This document shows positions 14,782 through 24,630 of a DNA stretch of 24,668 nt, in pieces. How positions within the stretch are numbered: position 1 is the first letter of the stretch; each line of letters opens with the position of its first letter. Position numbers and translations under genes: made by a program. The notes under the pieces were generated by a model, which was not told the origin of the DNA, did not search any database, and saw only the letters and a program-made list of their open reading frames with translations. The stretch spans positions 1-24,668 of the forward strand of contig JALNWO010000013.1 in the NCBI GenBank assembly GCA_023230825.1, written 5' to 3'. Source of the stretch: Acholeplasmataceae bacterium. GTDB taxonomy: Bacteria; Bacillota_I; Bacilli_A; Acholeplasmatales; Acholeplasmataceae.

Positions 14782-17348
14782 AAATTTTTCTTAATGGTTT
14801 CAATCATTTGATTGATCAAGGCGACATTTTGGGTTCCACCTTGTGCCATTTGTGGGTTTCCACCCCCTGAACCTTTCGTTAAAGCAGCCGCTTCTTTAAT
14901 AATTAAATGAGCATTATTTAAACGGCTCTTACAAATAAATGTTGCTTTTTCTTCGGTTTGATTGATGAGTAAAACAACATCTGCTTTTATTTTATCATAA
15001 ATGGTATCGATGAGTTGTTTTAAAATCCGTGGTTGTAAGTCGTTTGTTAAAATGATAGGTTTTTTATCATTTGGATTTGTAATAAAATCGTCAATATGGG
15101 AAAAGATGTCTTTTTGATATTGTTCTTGTCGTTTTTTCTCAACTTCTTTAACTTGGTCTTTTAAAGCATCTAAATAGCGTCGATGAGAGACAATATCTTG
15201 ATAGCTGCCTTTGATTTTTGGTTTTAATGGGAGCGTTGCTTTTGGGTCAAGACGAACAATCTTTTCCTGGATGGTTTCAATTTCTTGTTCATAATTAGCT
15301 AATTTTTCTTGCATTTGCTCGTTTAAGTCATCGCCAGCAATACCTTCCATACGGTAAATTCCAGAGCCGATGGATTCGTATTGGTAGATGGCAAAATCGC
15401 CAATTTCTTTTGTGTTAGAAACATGTGTTCCCCCACAGAGCTCTTTACTCCAACCCATATCAACAACCCGCACAATATCACTATATTTTTCACCAAAAAG
15501 GGCGATTGCGCCGAGTGCTTTCGCTTCTTCAAGCGGTAATTGACGGATTGTGACTGAAAGGGGATTTGCCACAATATGTTGTTTAACCTTTTCCTCTATA
15601 GCGACAATCACCGAATCATCAATCGTTTCAAAATGATTAAAGTCAAAACGCCAATACGTTGGCGATACATAAGAGCCTTGTTGAAAAACATGATTTCCAA
15701 GTGTTTCTCTTAATGCTTGATGATACAAATGAACCGCACTATGGTTTTTAATTGTTTGGTTTCTTAATTTTTGGTCAACAATCGCTAAGACTAATTCACC
15801 TTCGGTAAAATCGCCTTCTATTTGATGGAGGTGTTGTCCGTGCGGAAGTTTAACAACATCTGTAACAACAAGTCCATTGATCGTCCCACTATCATGAATT
15901 TGACCACCCGATGTTGCATAAAAAGGCGTTTGGTCTAAAACGATGCCTTCAGGGAAGATTTTAATAACTGTCGCTTCGGTTTGAAGAGTTTCATAGCCAA
16001 CAAATGTCGATGGCGTTAAGAAGTTTAAATGGGCTTCTTTTTGAGCATGCATGGAAGATGTTTCACTCCGAGCTTGTCTTGAACGTTCTTTTTGTTTTTT
16101 CAGTTCATCTAAAAATCCTTGTGTATCGACAATGATGCCTTGTTCTTCAGCATATTCCATCGTCAGTTCAATGGGAAACCCGTATGTGTCATAAAGTTTA
16201 AAAGCGGTTGTTCCTGAAATGCGTTCAGGTTCTTGCTCGAGTGCTTCAAAGAAATGTTTCTCGCCTTCATTGATCGTTTCCATAAATTTTTCTTCTTCTT
16301 GTAAAATAATTTTTTTCACAATCGTTTTCGTTTCCAGCAAACTATCATAAAAGATTTTCATAACATCGACAACGTCATCCACTAATAAATGTAAAAATGG
16401 TTTTGTTAAGCCGATGTCACGTCCATATTTAACAGCACGACGTAATAAGCGCCTTAAAACATAACCCCGCCCTTCATTTGAGAGCATGGCGCCATCAGAG
16501 ATTGTAAAAACCAAAGCTTTGACATGATCTGCAATGACTTTATATGCCATTTGACCTTCATAAGGGACGCCACTTAATTTTTCTAGATGGGTGATTATTG
16601 GTAAAAAGAGGTCGGTTTCAAAATTTGTTTCCGTTTCTTGAATCACACAAGCAAACCGTTCTAAACCAGCACCTGTATCGATATTTTTAAATGGAAGTTC
16701 TTTGTAATCTTCTCTGGCAACGCCCGGCTCAGCATTGTATTGTGAGAAAACAATATTCCAAATTTCAACATAACGATCGTTGTTAATATCTTCGCGAATG
16801 AGTTCAACTCCTCGAGGATCATATGTCGGACCACGATCATAAAAGATTTCGGTGTTTGGTCCACAAGGACCAGGACCGATTTCCCAAAAGTTTCCCTCAA
16901 AAGCAATGAGATGAGCAGGATCAATTCCTAAAGAAAGCCAGATATCTCGTGCTTCTAAATCACTGGGGTGGTAAGTAATATATAATTTTTCTTGAGGAAA
17001 TCCAAACCATTTTGTATCTGTTAATAGTTCAAGAGCCCAAGCAATCGCTTCTTTTTTAAAATATTCACCAATCGAAAAATTACCCATCATTTCAAAAAAG
17101 GTGTGATGTCTTGCGGTGCGACCCACTTCATCAATATCATTGGTGCGTAAACATTTTTGTAAGTTGGCAAGTCTTGGATTATCGGGTTTGATTGTGCCAT
17201 CAAAATATTTTTTCAAAGGGGCAATTCCGGCATTAATCCATAGTAACGTTGGATCGTTATGAGGAATTAACGATGCGGATTTAATTAGTTCATGATTTTT
17301 ACTGGCAAAAAAATCTAACCACATTTGCCGAATTTGTTGTGATGTCAT
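14778..17348 (-). CDS. alaS: Alanyl-tRNA synthetase
   Basis: Charges tRNA-Ala and hydrolyses mischarged Ser/Gly-tRNA. The class II catalytic domain begins with FFASKNHELIKSASLIPHND and contains RGYVLRRLLRRAVKYGR. The editing domain has HxxxH (SAVHLYH, about residue 537) and CGGTH (about 637). The C-terminal DHHA1-type domain ends with GSGGGNPQMAQGG. At 856 residues it is near full length, and nothing is missing. GGAG is 9 nt before the ATG. Transcription is controlled by the upstream T-box leader. It is the first gene of the long run reaching to yqeM. Confidence 0.98.
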   Translation of the reverse strand: MTSQQIRQMWLDFFASKNHELIKSASLIPHNDPTLLWINAGIAPLKKYFDGTIKPDNPRLANLQKCLRTNDIDEVGRTARHHTFFEMMGNFSIGEYFKKEAIAWALELLTDTKWFGFPQEKLYITYHPSDLEARDIWLSLGIDPAHLIAFEGNFWEIGPGPCGPNTEIFYDRGPTYDPRGVELIREDINNDRYVEIWNIVFSQYNAEPGVAREDYKELPFKNIDTGAGLERFACVIQETETNFETDLFLPIITHLEKLSGVPYEGQMAYKVIADHVKALVFTISDGAMLSNEGRGYVLRRLLRRAVKYGRDIGLTKPFLHLLVDDVVDVMKIFYDSLLETKTIVKKIILQEEEKFMETINEGEKHFFEALEQEPERISGTTAFKLYDTYGFPIELTMEYAEEQGIIVDTQGFLDELKKQKERSRQARSETSSMHAQKEAHLNFLTPSTFVGYETLQTEATVIKIFPEGIVLDQTPFYATSGGQIHDSGTINGLVVTDVVKLPHGQHLHQIEGDFTEGELVLAIVDQKLRNQTIKNHSAVHLYHQALRETLGNHVFQQGSYVSPTYWRFDFNHFETIDDSVIVAIEEKVKQHIVANPLSVTIRQLPLEEAKALGAIALFGEKYSDIVRVVDMGWSKELCGGTHVSNTKEIGDFAIYQYESIGSGIYRMEGIAGDDLNEQMQEKLANYEQEIETIQEKIVRLDPKATLPLKPKIKGSYQDIVSHRRYLDALKDQVKEVEKKRQEQYQKDIFSHIDDFITNPNDKKPIILTNDLQPRILKQLIDTIYDKIKADVVLLINQTEEKATFICKSRLNNAHLIIKEAAALTKGSGGGNPQMAQGGTQNVALINQMIETIKKNL

Positions 17349-17370
17349 ATATTCACACTCCTTTTTTATA

Positions 17371-17575
17371 AATAAAAACGCCCAAAGAACTTAATCTAAG
17401 GACGAAAGATTCGCGGTACCACCTTAGTTCTAACATTTTTATGTTAGCCCTCTTATGTCGTTACGGCCGACTGACCTATGCTCCCAAATGGCTTCATCAG
17501 ATTTCTTCTTCGTTTTCACCAACCACGAAGTCTCTTAAAAAGAAATGTCTGATTACTCGTTTTGTTCATCGCAAT
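17371..17575 (-). promoter_or_regulatory. T-box riboswitch of alaS (alanine GCC specifier)
   Basis: tRNA-sensing leader that allows alaS transcription when uncharged tRNA-Ala accumulates. The T-box motif AAGGTGGTACCGCG is on the minus strand at 17426-17413. Stem I shows AGTA (17557-17554), then ATCAGA pairing with TCTGAT, followed by GAA and the specifier GCC (17492-17490), an alanine codon in the expected loop. The terminator, CGTCC paired with GGGCG around a UU/UU internal loop, ends in a T-rich run (17405-17371). Its 5' arm (CGTCCTTAG) overlaps the antiterminator partner, as in this class. Confidence 0.93.
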
Positions 17576-17578
17576 CTT

Positions 17579-17607
17579 ATCTTAACATTAAAACAAGCGA
17601 TTGTAAA
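17579..17607 (-). promoter_or_regulatory. Promoter of the alaS T-box transcript
   Basis: On the minus strand TTTACA (17607-17602), a 17-bp spacer and TAAGAT (17584-17579). It starts transcription just ahead of T-box stem I and close to the end of the preceding acetyltransferase gene. Confidence 0.6.
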
Positions 17608-17612
17608 GAGAT

Positions 17613-18065
17613 TTATGCCTTTTTTAATGGTTCATAAAGCATTTCATAATGCCAAATATCTTCTTCAATATAAGGCCCTTTAATTGTTTTAAAACCTAAC
17701 TTCTCATAATACGGTTTTAAATAGGCTTGACCAGAAATCCGGATGGGTAGTCCTGGTAAATCTCGCATCACTTCATGCATTAATGCAGTTGCAAACCCGT
17801 AATTTCGATAAGCTTCTAATGTCGCAATCCGACTCACTGTATGCTCTAAATAACGAAGACCTGGCGGCAAAACTCGACAATAAGCAACAATGACATCATT
17901 GTCTTTAATAAAGTAATGCATGCTTGCTTGATCTTTATGATCAGTATCAACATAAATAATGTCTTGGCCAATAATAAAGACGGTCGCTCGTAAATCTAAA
18001 ATCTCATATAGTTCTTGATTTGTTAATTCAAGAAAGGTTTTCTTGTGTATTGTTTTTGAAAACAT
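17613..18065 (-). CDS. ElaA-like GNAT acetyltransferase
   Basis: GCN5-related N-acetyltransferase, 150 residues, most like the ElaA family. Markers are LTNQELYEILDLRATVFIIG, Q with I-x-Y near residue 34, VAYCRVLPPGLRYLEHTVSR, the acetyl-CoA loop EAYRNYGFATALM, and YLKPYYEKLGFKTI near the end. ElaA substrates are not established. It overlaps the PAP2 gene by 38 nt and has no clear ribosome binding site, so translation is likely coupled. No convincing terminator follows it before the alaS promoter. Confidence 0.87.
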   Translation of the reverse strand: MFSKTIHKKTFLELTNQELYEILDLRATVFIIGQDIIYVDTDHKDQASMHYFIKDNDVIVAYCRVLPPGLRYLEHTVSRIATLEAYRNYGFATALMHEVMRDLPGLPIRISGQAYLKPYYEKLGFKTIKGPYIEEDIWHYEMLYEPLKKA

Positions 18066-18891
18066 ATTTAAATACTATGGGAGCTCCGATTGCTGCCCAT
18101 GCTCCAATCATTAAATATCTAAGGAAATCAAAAAATAAAGTGTCTGGGAAAATCAACTTTAAACCTTCTTTAAGTCCAAAGGCTATCGCAATTCCAATTA
18201 AGACTTTAAGAATTTGTTTTAAAAGAGTGTTTTTTACTTCATATTGTAAATATCTCTTTTCTAAGAAATAGCCACCTGCAAAACCCATAAAACCACCTGC
18301 ACCTATATATAAATCGTGTTGGGGAATAAAAAGCATTAACACAATTAATACTGGAATTAAAGCCAACGTATATAAATCTTCACGATCACCCATTAAATGT
18401 GCATAACGGAAAACGAAATACGCAATTCCTAAGCTTAACACCAAGCCAACTAATACATCTGTAACAAAGTGTTGAGCAAGATAAACACGTGATAAAGGAA
18501 CCATAATGAGAATAAAAATACTAAAATATTTTAATAGTTTATATCCCGTTTTTCGATATCGTTCATAAGCGGTAAAACCAATGACTCCACTGGCTTGGGC
18601 ATGTCCCGAAGGGAAAGAATAGCCTTGTGTTTCAGCAAATACAGATTCAATGCCATCGTATGTATAAGGCCGTGCTCTTTGAAAAGCTTGCTTTAAGCCT
18701 GTATTTACAAAGACACTTAATAAAAAGGTAAGAGTAAATTTATGGGCAAACTTCTTATCATATGTCCAATATAAAATCGCTGCTAAAGCGATAAAGAAAT
18801 ATTGATCACCTAAATACGTAATCACATAAAAAAACCAGTCTAAAATTGGATGTCTAATTGTTTGAAACCATTCAATAATCTTAAGATCCAT
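18028..18891 (-). CDS. PAP2-family membrane phosphatase
   Basis: Membrane phosphatase of the type-2 phosphatidic acid phosphatase superfamily, 287 residues. The three motifs are complete: KQAFQRARP (K67, R74, P75), PSGH (94-97) and SRVYLAQHFVTD (S134, R135, H141, D145). Substrates in this family include phosphatidic acid, phosphatidylglycerol phosphate and undecaprenyl pyrophosphate; sequence alone cannot choose. After the catalytic core, about 120 extra residues contain three or so further hydrophobic helices, longer than the minimal family. GGAGG lies 6 nt before the ATG inside the end of the lipase gene, an 11-nt overlap. Confidence 0.93.
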   Translation of the reverse strand: MDLKIIEWFQTIRHPILDWFFYVITYLGDQYFFIALAAILYWTYDKKFAHKFTLTFLLSVFVNTGLKQAFQRARPYTYDGIESVFAETQGYSFPSGHAQASGVIGFTAYERYRKTGYKLLKYFSIFILIMVPLSRVYLAQHFVTDVLVGLVLSLGIAYFVFRYAHLMGDREDLYTLALIPVLIVLMLFIPQHDLYIGAGGFMGFAGGYFLEKRYLQYEVKNTLLKQILKVLIGIAIAFGLKEGLKLIFPDTLFFDFLRYLMIGAWAAIGAPIVFKYVFKNNTQENLS

Positions 18892-19771
18892 TGTTTTCCT
18901 CCGCTTCTTTTAGCATTTTTTCATCTTCTTTAGTTAGTTTAACATGAGTGAAGGTATCAACGCTTTGAAATTGACTTTTCGGATTGAGTAAATTGAGTTC
19001 TTTTAGTTTATCAATCATAAAGTTTCCTACCATCTCGCCGTAAGTAACTTTACGATGAATGTCTGCTGGATCAAAATCTAAAACATCGATTGGAACTGTT
19101 CTAAAAATATAGTGAGGCCGAAAATTAACTAAAAGAATCGTTTCTTCTTGAAATTTTTTCGGGTTAAAGAAACCATCAATTGGGACTGCTAAAATGGTTT
19201 GACAACCGGCATCAATCAGTGGTTGAACAGGTGTATTATCGATGGTACCACCATCGACATAAAAAGCATCGTCTATTTCCGTTGAACCGAATAAAATCGG
19301 AATCGAGGCACTCGCTAAAATCGCTTTGAGTGGATCTTTAAATTCGTTTAAGAAAAAGACTTCTTTTTCCATTCGGTGCAAGAGAACTTGATCGATTAAA
19401 CTCCCTTTTTTTAGTTTAGCTGCCGTTGCGAATCCTTTAATTTTACTAGAACGTATTTCGGATAGAGGAATTTCCCCTTTGAGTTTTTGATAAATTTCTT
19501 GGAGACTGAACAAACCTTGACGATCGATTTTAAAACGGTCAATTCCTTGTCCGTAAATCTCTTTATTTTCAATTTTTTCCCAAATGTCGATCATCCTATC
19601 ATGTGAGAAATTGGCCATAACCATTAACGCATTAATTGCGCCAATCGATGTTCCGGACACATGGGTAATTTGATTGAGGAGGCCGTGTTTGCGAAAAGCT
19701 TTTAAAACACCAATTTGATAACTTCCACGAGCACCGCCACCACCTAAGGCAAGGCCAATCTTTTCAGACAT
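18881..19771 (-). CDS. Patatin-like phospholipase (RssA/YlbK type)
   Basis: Serine-aspartate dyad acyl hydrolase, 296 residues. The oxyanion loop is GGGGARG (10-16), the nucleophile elbow is GTSIG (S42), and the dyad aspartate is in DGG (173-175). No signal peptide is seen, so it acts on cytoplasmic or inner-leaflet lipid. The C-terminal 100 residues (from about 195) carry no motif I know. It begins 4 nt after smpB, with AGGTGAG overlapping the smpB end. Together with the next gene (PAP2) it suggests lipid turnover. Confidence 0.92.
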   Translation of the reverse strand: MSEKIGLALGGGGARGSYQIGVLKAFRKHGLLNQITHVSGTSIGAINALMVMANFSHDRMIDIWEKIENKEIYGQGIDRFKIDRQGLFSLQEIYQKLKGEIPLSEIRSSKIKGFATAAKLKKGSLIDQVLLHRMEKEVFFLNEFKDPLKAILASASIPILFGSTEIDDAFYVDGGTIDNTPVQPLIDAGCQTILAVPIDGFFNPKKFQEETILLVNFRPHYIFRTVPIDVLDFDPADIHRKVTYGEMVGNFMIDKLKELNLLNPKSQFQSVDTFTHVKLTKEDEKMLKEAEENNGS

Positions 19772-19775
19772 TTTC

Positions 19776-20222
19776 TCACCTATTTCGTTTCATAATTTTT
19801 TCTAAACGACGTTGGTCATCTTTTTCTTTTAAGTCTTGGCGTTTATCGTATGCTTTCTTACCTTTAGCCAAACCAATTTCTAGTTTCGCTAAACCTGATT
19901 TAATATATAACTGTAAAGGAATGACAGAATATCCTTGAACTTGTTGTTTACTTGATAATTTTATGATTTCTCTTTTATGGAGTAATAGTTTACGAGTTCG
20001 TCTTTCGTCATGGTTAAAACGATTCGAATGATCATACTTTGAAATATGCATGTTAATGACAAAAGCCTCACCATTTTTAAAGGTGACGTAACTGTCGTTA
20101 AGATTTACTTTTCCAAGCCTGATCGATTTGATTTCACTACCAAAAAGTTGAAGCCCTGCTTCAAACGTTTCTTCGATGAAATAATCGTGACGTGCCTTTT
20201 TGTTTTGCGTAATGGTTTTCAT
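19776..20222 (-). CDS. smpB: SsrA-binding protein SmpB
   Basis: Partner of tmRNA in trans-translation, rescuing stalled ribosomes. The conserved core is complete: [59 protein letters not shown] and [16 protein letters not shown], with a basic tail ending [10 protein letters not shown]. The length (148 residues) is typical. The ATG overlaps the rnr stop (ATGA) with AAGGA upstream. The rnr-smpB pair is a conserved arrangement; RNase R degrades the faulty mRNAs released by trans-translation. No tmRNA gene is seen in the window. Confidence 0.97.
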   Translation of the reverse strand: MKTITQNKKARHDYFIEETFEAGLQLFGSEIKSIRLGKVNLNDSYVTFKNGEAFVINMHISKYDHSNRFNHDERRTRKLLLHKREIIKLSSKQQVQGYSVIPLQLYIKSGLAKLEIGLAKGKKAYDKRQDLKEKDDQRRLEKIMKRNR

Positions 20223-22237
20223 CTTTTTCCTTTCGAACGTTTTTTCTTCGCTTTTTTCTCGACAATACCAAAATCCATTTTCTTCTCGTGTAAATCAACA
20301 TGGAGTAATACAACACGAATTTGATCGCCTAAGCGATAGCGTTTGCCTTTACGTCCAATATACGTCAATTGTTCTTCGTTGTAAAGATAATAATCATTTA
20401 AAAGTCTTAAAGGAACGAAACCTTCAATTCCGTTTTGTAGCTTTATGAACATCCCTGTTGGCATCATTTGAACAATGGTCGCCTTAAATTCAGCATTGAT
20501 TTTATTCGCCATAAATTCAACACTTTTTAGTTTTTCAACATCACGTTCCATTTGAATCGCTTTGCGCTCTTGTTCGGATGTGTGTTGAGCAACCTCAGGT
20601 AAAATTTGTTCGTATTGCTTGATTGCTTTTTGAGTGTCTTTCGCTTCATTAAAAACAAATAAATGTAATAAACGATGAAGCATCAAATCTGGATAACGGC
20701 GTATAGGTGCCGTAAAATGCGTATAGTAAGTTGCGCCAAGACCATAGTGGATATCACTATAATGGGTGTATTTAGCTTTTTGCATGGCCCGCAAAATAAG
20801 CATATGAACAATTGATTCATAGGGTGTTCCCGTCGTATTTTTAGTCAGTTGTTGCAAGGGTTCTGGTCTTCCCAAATGTTTTAAATTGACGTGGAGTCCC
20901 AATTTTTTAATATTGAGTAATGCTTGTTTTAGTTTTTGTTGGTCTGGTTTTTCATGAATCCGATATAAAGACGGTAAATCTAAATGAACCATATGTTCTG
21001 CAACCGTTTCGTTTGCGATAAGCATAAATGATTCAATTAATTCTTCTGCTTCATCGGTTGCGCGTTCATACACGTCTAATACTTGACCTTGTGCACCAAC
21101 GACAAAACCAAGCTCACTACTTGAAAACTCAATTTCGCCACGTTTTTTACGAATCCTTTTGAGTTTTTGTGAAAGTTCATTCATTTGCGTGAGCATCATT
21201 TCTAAGGCCGGATTTTCTAAAGTTTTTCCTTCTAATAAAAACTGATTAACCGCATGGTATGTTAAACGATGTTTAGACGTTATAACGGTTTTTTTAAGTT
21301 CATAATCTATCACTTTGCCTTCCTCATCTAAAACCATTAAACAAGAAAGAGCAAGTTTTTCTTCATTGGGATTTAAAGAACACCAATCATTTGAGATTAA
21401 ATGGGGCAACATAGGAATGACACGGTCTGCTAAATAAACACTTGTAGAGCGGTCATATGCTTCCTTGTCAATTAAAGCATTTGCTTGAACAAAGTAACTC
21501 ACATCAGCAATATGAACATGAAGGTGATACTTGCCATCAACTACAGTTAAACTGATTGCGTCATCTAAATCTTTTGCATCAGCCCCATCAATTGTTACAA
21601 TTAAATCATTATTTAAAACAAGTCGTTCTTTCTTTTCTTGATTCATGTCGATCTGAATCGTTTTTAATTCATCTAATAAAGCATCAGAAAAAGTATCATG
21701 CCATTCATATGCATGGACAATCTTCAATGTTTCAATATCGGGGTCATTCGTGTGACCAATAATTTTTTCAACTATCCCATAAATCCCGTGTTGATCAATG
21801 TCATGGACCTTTAATAAAACAACATGTCCTTCTACTAAACCTGGATAATCATCAATAATAAGTTGTTTTTCTAAAAAAGTCTCAGCCTCAAAATAAAGTC
21901 CTTTTTGATGTTTTTTAACAGTCGCAATCACAACTGTTAAAGCACGTCTAATAATGTAGACGACTTTCGCTTCTAAACCATCTTTGACAAAAACGATATC
22001 ATCGTGCATCGCATCCATTAAATACGGATAATCAATATAAATATCACCTGTTTGTTGGCGTAAAAAACCAAAGGTTCGTTTCCGGTCCAAGCGACCAACT
22101 AAAATCTCTGGTTTTAAAAAGTAATACGGTTCTTCATAATAAAGATAGGGATCATTCGTGACATCTAAAGTTCCTGTTAAATCTTGATGGAGTTTTCTTG
22201 TTTGTTGATCATAAAACATTAAATAAATTGTGTTCAT
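20219..22237 (-). CDS. rnr: Ribonuclease R
   Basis: Processive 3'-5' exoribonuclease that can unwind structured RNA, 672 residues. Cold-shock domains lie at the N-terminus ([15 protein letters not shown]). The RNB catalytic core follows, with [12 protein letters not shown] (217-228) and [12 protein letters not shown]-terminal S1 domain ([20 protein letters not shown]) and a basic tail finish it. The N-terminal helix-turn-helix domain common in RNase R (usually about 70 residues) is missing or reduced. I choose the ATG at 22237; a longer reading from a TTG at 22282 starts inside the enolase terminator. The ribosome binding site is weak (AAAGAAA), and no promoter lies in the 67-nt gap, so expression may depend on read-through from eno. 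Confidence 0.95.
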   Translation of the reverse strand: MNTIYLMFYDQQTRKLHQDLTGTLDVTNDPYLYYEEPYYFLKPEILVGRLDRKRTFGFLRQQTGDIYIDYPYLMDAMHDDIVFVKDGLEAKVVYIIRRALTVVIATVKKHQKGLYFEAETFLEKQLIIDDYPGLVEGHVVLLKVHDIDQHGIYGIVEKIIGHTNDPDIETLKIVHAYEWHDTFSDALLDELKTIQIDMNQEKKERLVLNNDLIVTIDGADAKDLDDAISLTVVDGKYHLHVHIADVSYFVQANALIDKEAYDRSTSVYLADRVIPMLPHLISNDWCSLNPNEEKLALSCLMVLDEEGKVIDYELKKTVITSKHRLTYHAVNQFLLEGKTLENPALEMMLTQMNELSQKLKRIRKKRGEIEFSSSELGFVVGAQGQVLDVYERATDEAEELIESFMLIANETVAEHMVHLDLPSLYRIHEKPDQQKLKQALLNIKKLGLHVNLKHLGRPEPLQQLTKNTTGTPYESIVHMLILRAMQKAKYTHYSDIHYGLGATYYTHFTAPIRRYPDLMLHRLLHLFVFNEAKDTQKAIKQYEQILPEVAQHTSEQERKAIQMERDVEKLKSVEFMANKINAEFKATIVQMMPTGMFIKLQNGIEGFVPLRLLNDYYLYNEEQLTYIGRKGKRYRLGDQIRVVLLHVDLHEKKMDFGIVEKKAKKKRSKGKR

Positions 22238-22262
22238 ATTGTCTTTTTCTTTCTTTTTTCGT

Positions 22263-22296
22263 TTAAAAAAAGCGCATCGCAAGAGAATGCGCTTTC
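22263..22296 (-). terminator. Intrinsic terminator after eno
   Basis: AGCGCAT (22271-22277) pairs with ATGCGCT (22287-22293) across a 9-nt loop. On the minus strand it is followed by a T run (22270-22265), and A/T pairs extend the stem. It lies between eno and rnr. Confidence 0.85.
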
Positions 22297-22303
22297 GTTT
22301 TCT

Positions 22304-23641
<1,338 letters not shown>

Positions 23642-23652
23642 TCACCATTTCT

Positions 23653-23681
23653 ATTATACACAATTTAGACAATTAATAAAA
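23653..23681 (-). promoter_or_regulatory. Likely promoter of eno
   Basis: A perfect TATAAT (23658-23653, minus strand) lies about 48 nt before the start codon. The matching -35 at 17 bp (TTTTAT, 23681-23676) is weak. No other -10 is better placed. Confidence 0.5.
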
Positions 23682-23703
23682 GCGAAAACGTTTCCTAAAA
23701 AAG

Positions 23704-23782
23704 AAAAAAAGTCCAAGAAAGACAAAAGGAACCAATTTAAGGGGGAAATGGTTAAATTAACCCTTTAGTCATTTCTTGGACA
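23704..23782 (-). terminator. Large nested terminator hairpin after ribU
   Basis: Read on the minus strand, GTCCAAGAAA (23781-23772) pairs with TTTCTTGGAC (23720-23711) and is followed by seven T (23710-23704). The 51 nt between the arms are not a simple loop. GAC and AAAGG pair with CCTTT and GTC, and an inner AACCA-TTT pairs with AAA-TGGTT around a C-rich loop. A competing palindrome, GGTTAA-A-TTAACC (23750-23762 on the plus strand), could form instead. It fills the gap between ribU and the eno promoter. It is most simply the ribU terminator. Confidence 0.75.
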
Positions 23783-23795
23783 ATAATGATTTGAC

Positions 23796-24461
23796 TTATA
23801 ATTCTAAATATTTCATCCGTGGTTTTAAGACCATAAAGATAAAGGTAATGATACTTCCTTTGACTAGGTTAAACGGAATATACGCTGTTAAAATAAAGAT
23901 CGTATATGTTTTTACGGTGTAAAAGGAGTCGTTAATAAAACTAAAAGCCCAAAAGTGAACATTACCACTTTCTGATAATGCAAGTGGTGGTAATGATAAA
24001 TAAAGTGGAGTAGTAAAGAAAAAGTTAATAATTGTTAAAAAGATAGCAAGGGAGACGGCGACCAAACCAATATAAACAGCTGTTTCCTTCACATGGTTTT
24101 TCGTGCCATTGACACTAACTTCATAAATCAAGGGTTTAGAATCATCTTTTAACAACTTCTTCGCGACATTATATGCAAACATAATCGATAACGATGCGAT
24201 TGTAGCGAGCGCCTCGCCGACGAGTTCGGCAGGTTCAACACTTAAAAATAAGCGGCGTGCAATCGCACGAACTAAAATCACTAAAAATGTTTCTTTATTC
24301 CCTAAAACAAGGAGTGCCACTAAAATTGCAACTTCACTGAAATCTAACTTTAAAAAGCTAAATGGGGGAAACCAAGGAATTTCAATCAGTGCTAAAACGA
24401 TGGACACAGCAGCTAAAGAAACCACATACAACATTTTCTTTAAACGTAGATAATTGGACAT
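23796..24461 (-). CDS. ribU: Riboflavin ECF transporter substrate-binding subunit (RibU-like)
   Basis: S component of an energy-coupling factor transporter, 221 residues, with about six hydrophobic helices. The stretch FLKLDFSEVAILVALLVLG near residue 36 matches the first conserved RibU block; GEALATIASLSIMFAYNVAK and a basic C-terminus follow. An insert of about 30 residues (KDDSKPLIYEVSVNGTKNHV) lies between helices 3 and 4. The riboflavin specificity is supported by the FMN riboswitch directly upstream. ECF energising subunits (EcfA, EcfA', EcfT) are not in the window and are usually encoded elsewhere. GGAGGG lies 4 nt before the ATG. Confidence 0.93.
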   Translation of the reverse strand: MSNYLRLKKMLYVVSLAAVSIVLALIEIPWFPPFSFLKLDFSEVAILVALLVLGNKETFLVILVRAIARRLFLSVEPAELVGEALATIASLSIMFAYNVAKKLLKDDSKPLIYEVSVNGTKNHVKETAVYIGLVAVSLAIFLTIINFFFTTPLYLSLPPLALSESGNVHFWAFSFINDSFYTVKTYTIFILTAYIPFNLVKGSIITFIFMVLKPRMKYLEL

Positions 24462-24472
24462 ATTGCCCTCCT

Positions 24473-24505
24473 TAAAAATAAAATCGCCCGAGAAAACTCC
24501 GGCGA
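24473..24505 (-). terminator. Riboswitch-controlled terminator before ribU
   Basis: On the minus strand TCGCCGGAG, a TTTT loop and CTCGGGCGA form a nine-pair stem with one G-G mismatch, followed by TTTTATTTTT. It lies between the FMN aptamer and the ribU ribosome binding site. FMN binding should favour this stem and stop transcription. Confidence 0.8.
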
Positions 24506-24528
24506 CAAAAGTGCGTCAAAAATGACAT

Positions 24529-24630
24529 CTTCTTCCATCCAGACTTTACTGTCGGTACTTGAATTTCACAAGTTCAACCCGAAGGTTCGCGGACTTTACC
24601 GCCGGTCCCGAATTTCACGGTGCCCCGAAG
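24529..24630 (-). promoter_or_regulatory. FMN riboswitch (RFN element)
   Basis: The conserved RFN blocks occur in order on the minus strand: CTTCGGGGCA, GTGAAATTC, ACCGGCGGTA, AGTCCGCGA, a variable stem with GTGAAATTC, ACCGACAGTAAAGTC and GGATGGAAGAAG. The closing pairing CTTC/GAAG is intact. It senses FMN and, when bound, lowers ribU expression. A candidate -10, TAAAAT (24652-24647), lies upstream, but its -35 would fall outside the window. Confidence 0.97.

Noticed and set aside
15323..15574. Open frame of 83 codons inside alaS, same strand
   Set aside because: It is an out-of-frame reading of the conserved AlaS editing domain and has no independent start signals.
17441..17683. Open reading frame of 80 codons on the plus strand upstream of alaS
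   Set aside because: It runs antisense through the T-box leader and the end of the acetyltransferase gene, with no ribosome binding site or family resemblance.
20200..20448. Plus-strand frames over the smpB/rnr junction
   Set aside because: They are antisense shadows of the basic rnr tail and the smpB start, without upstream signals.
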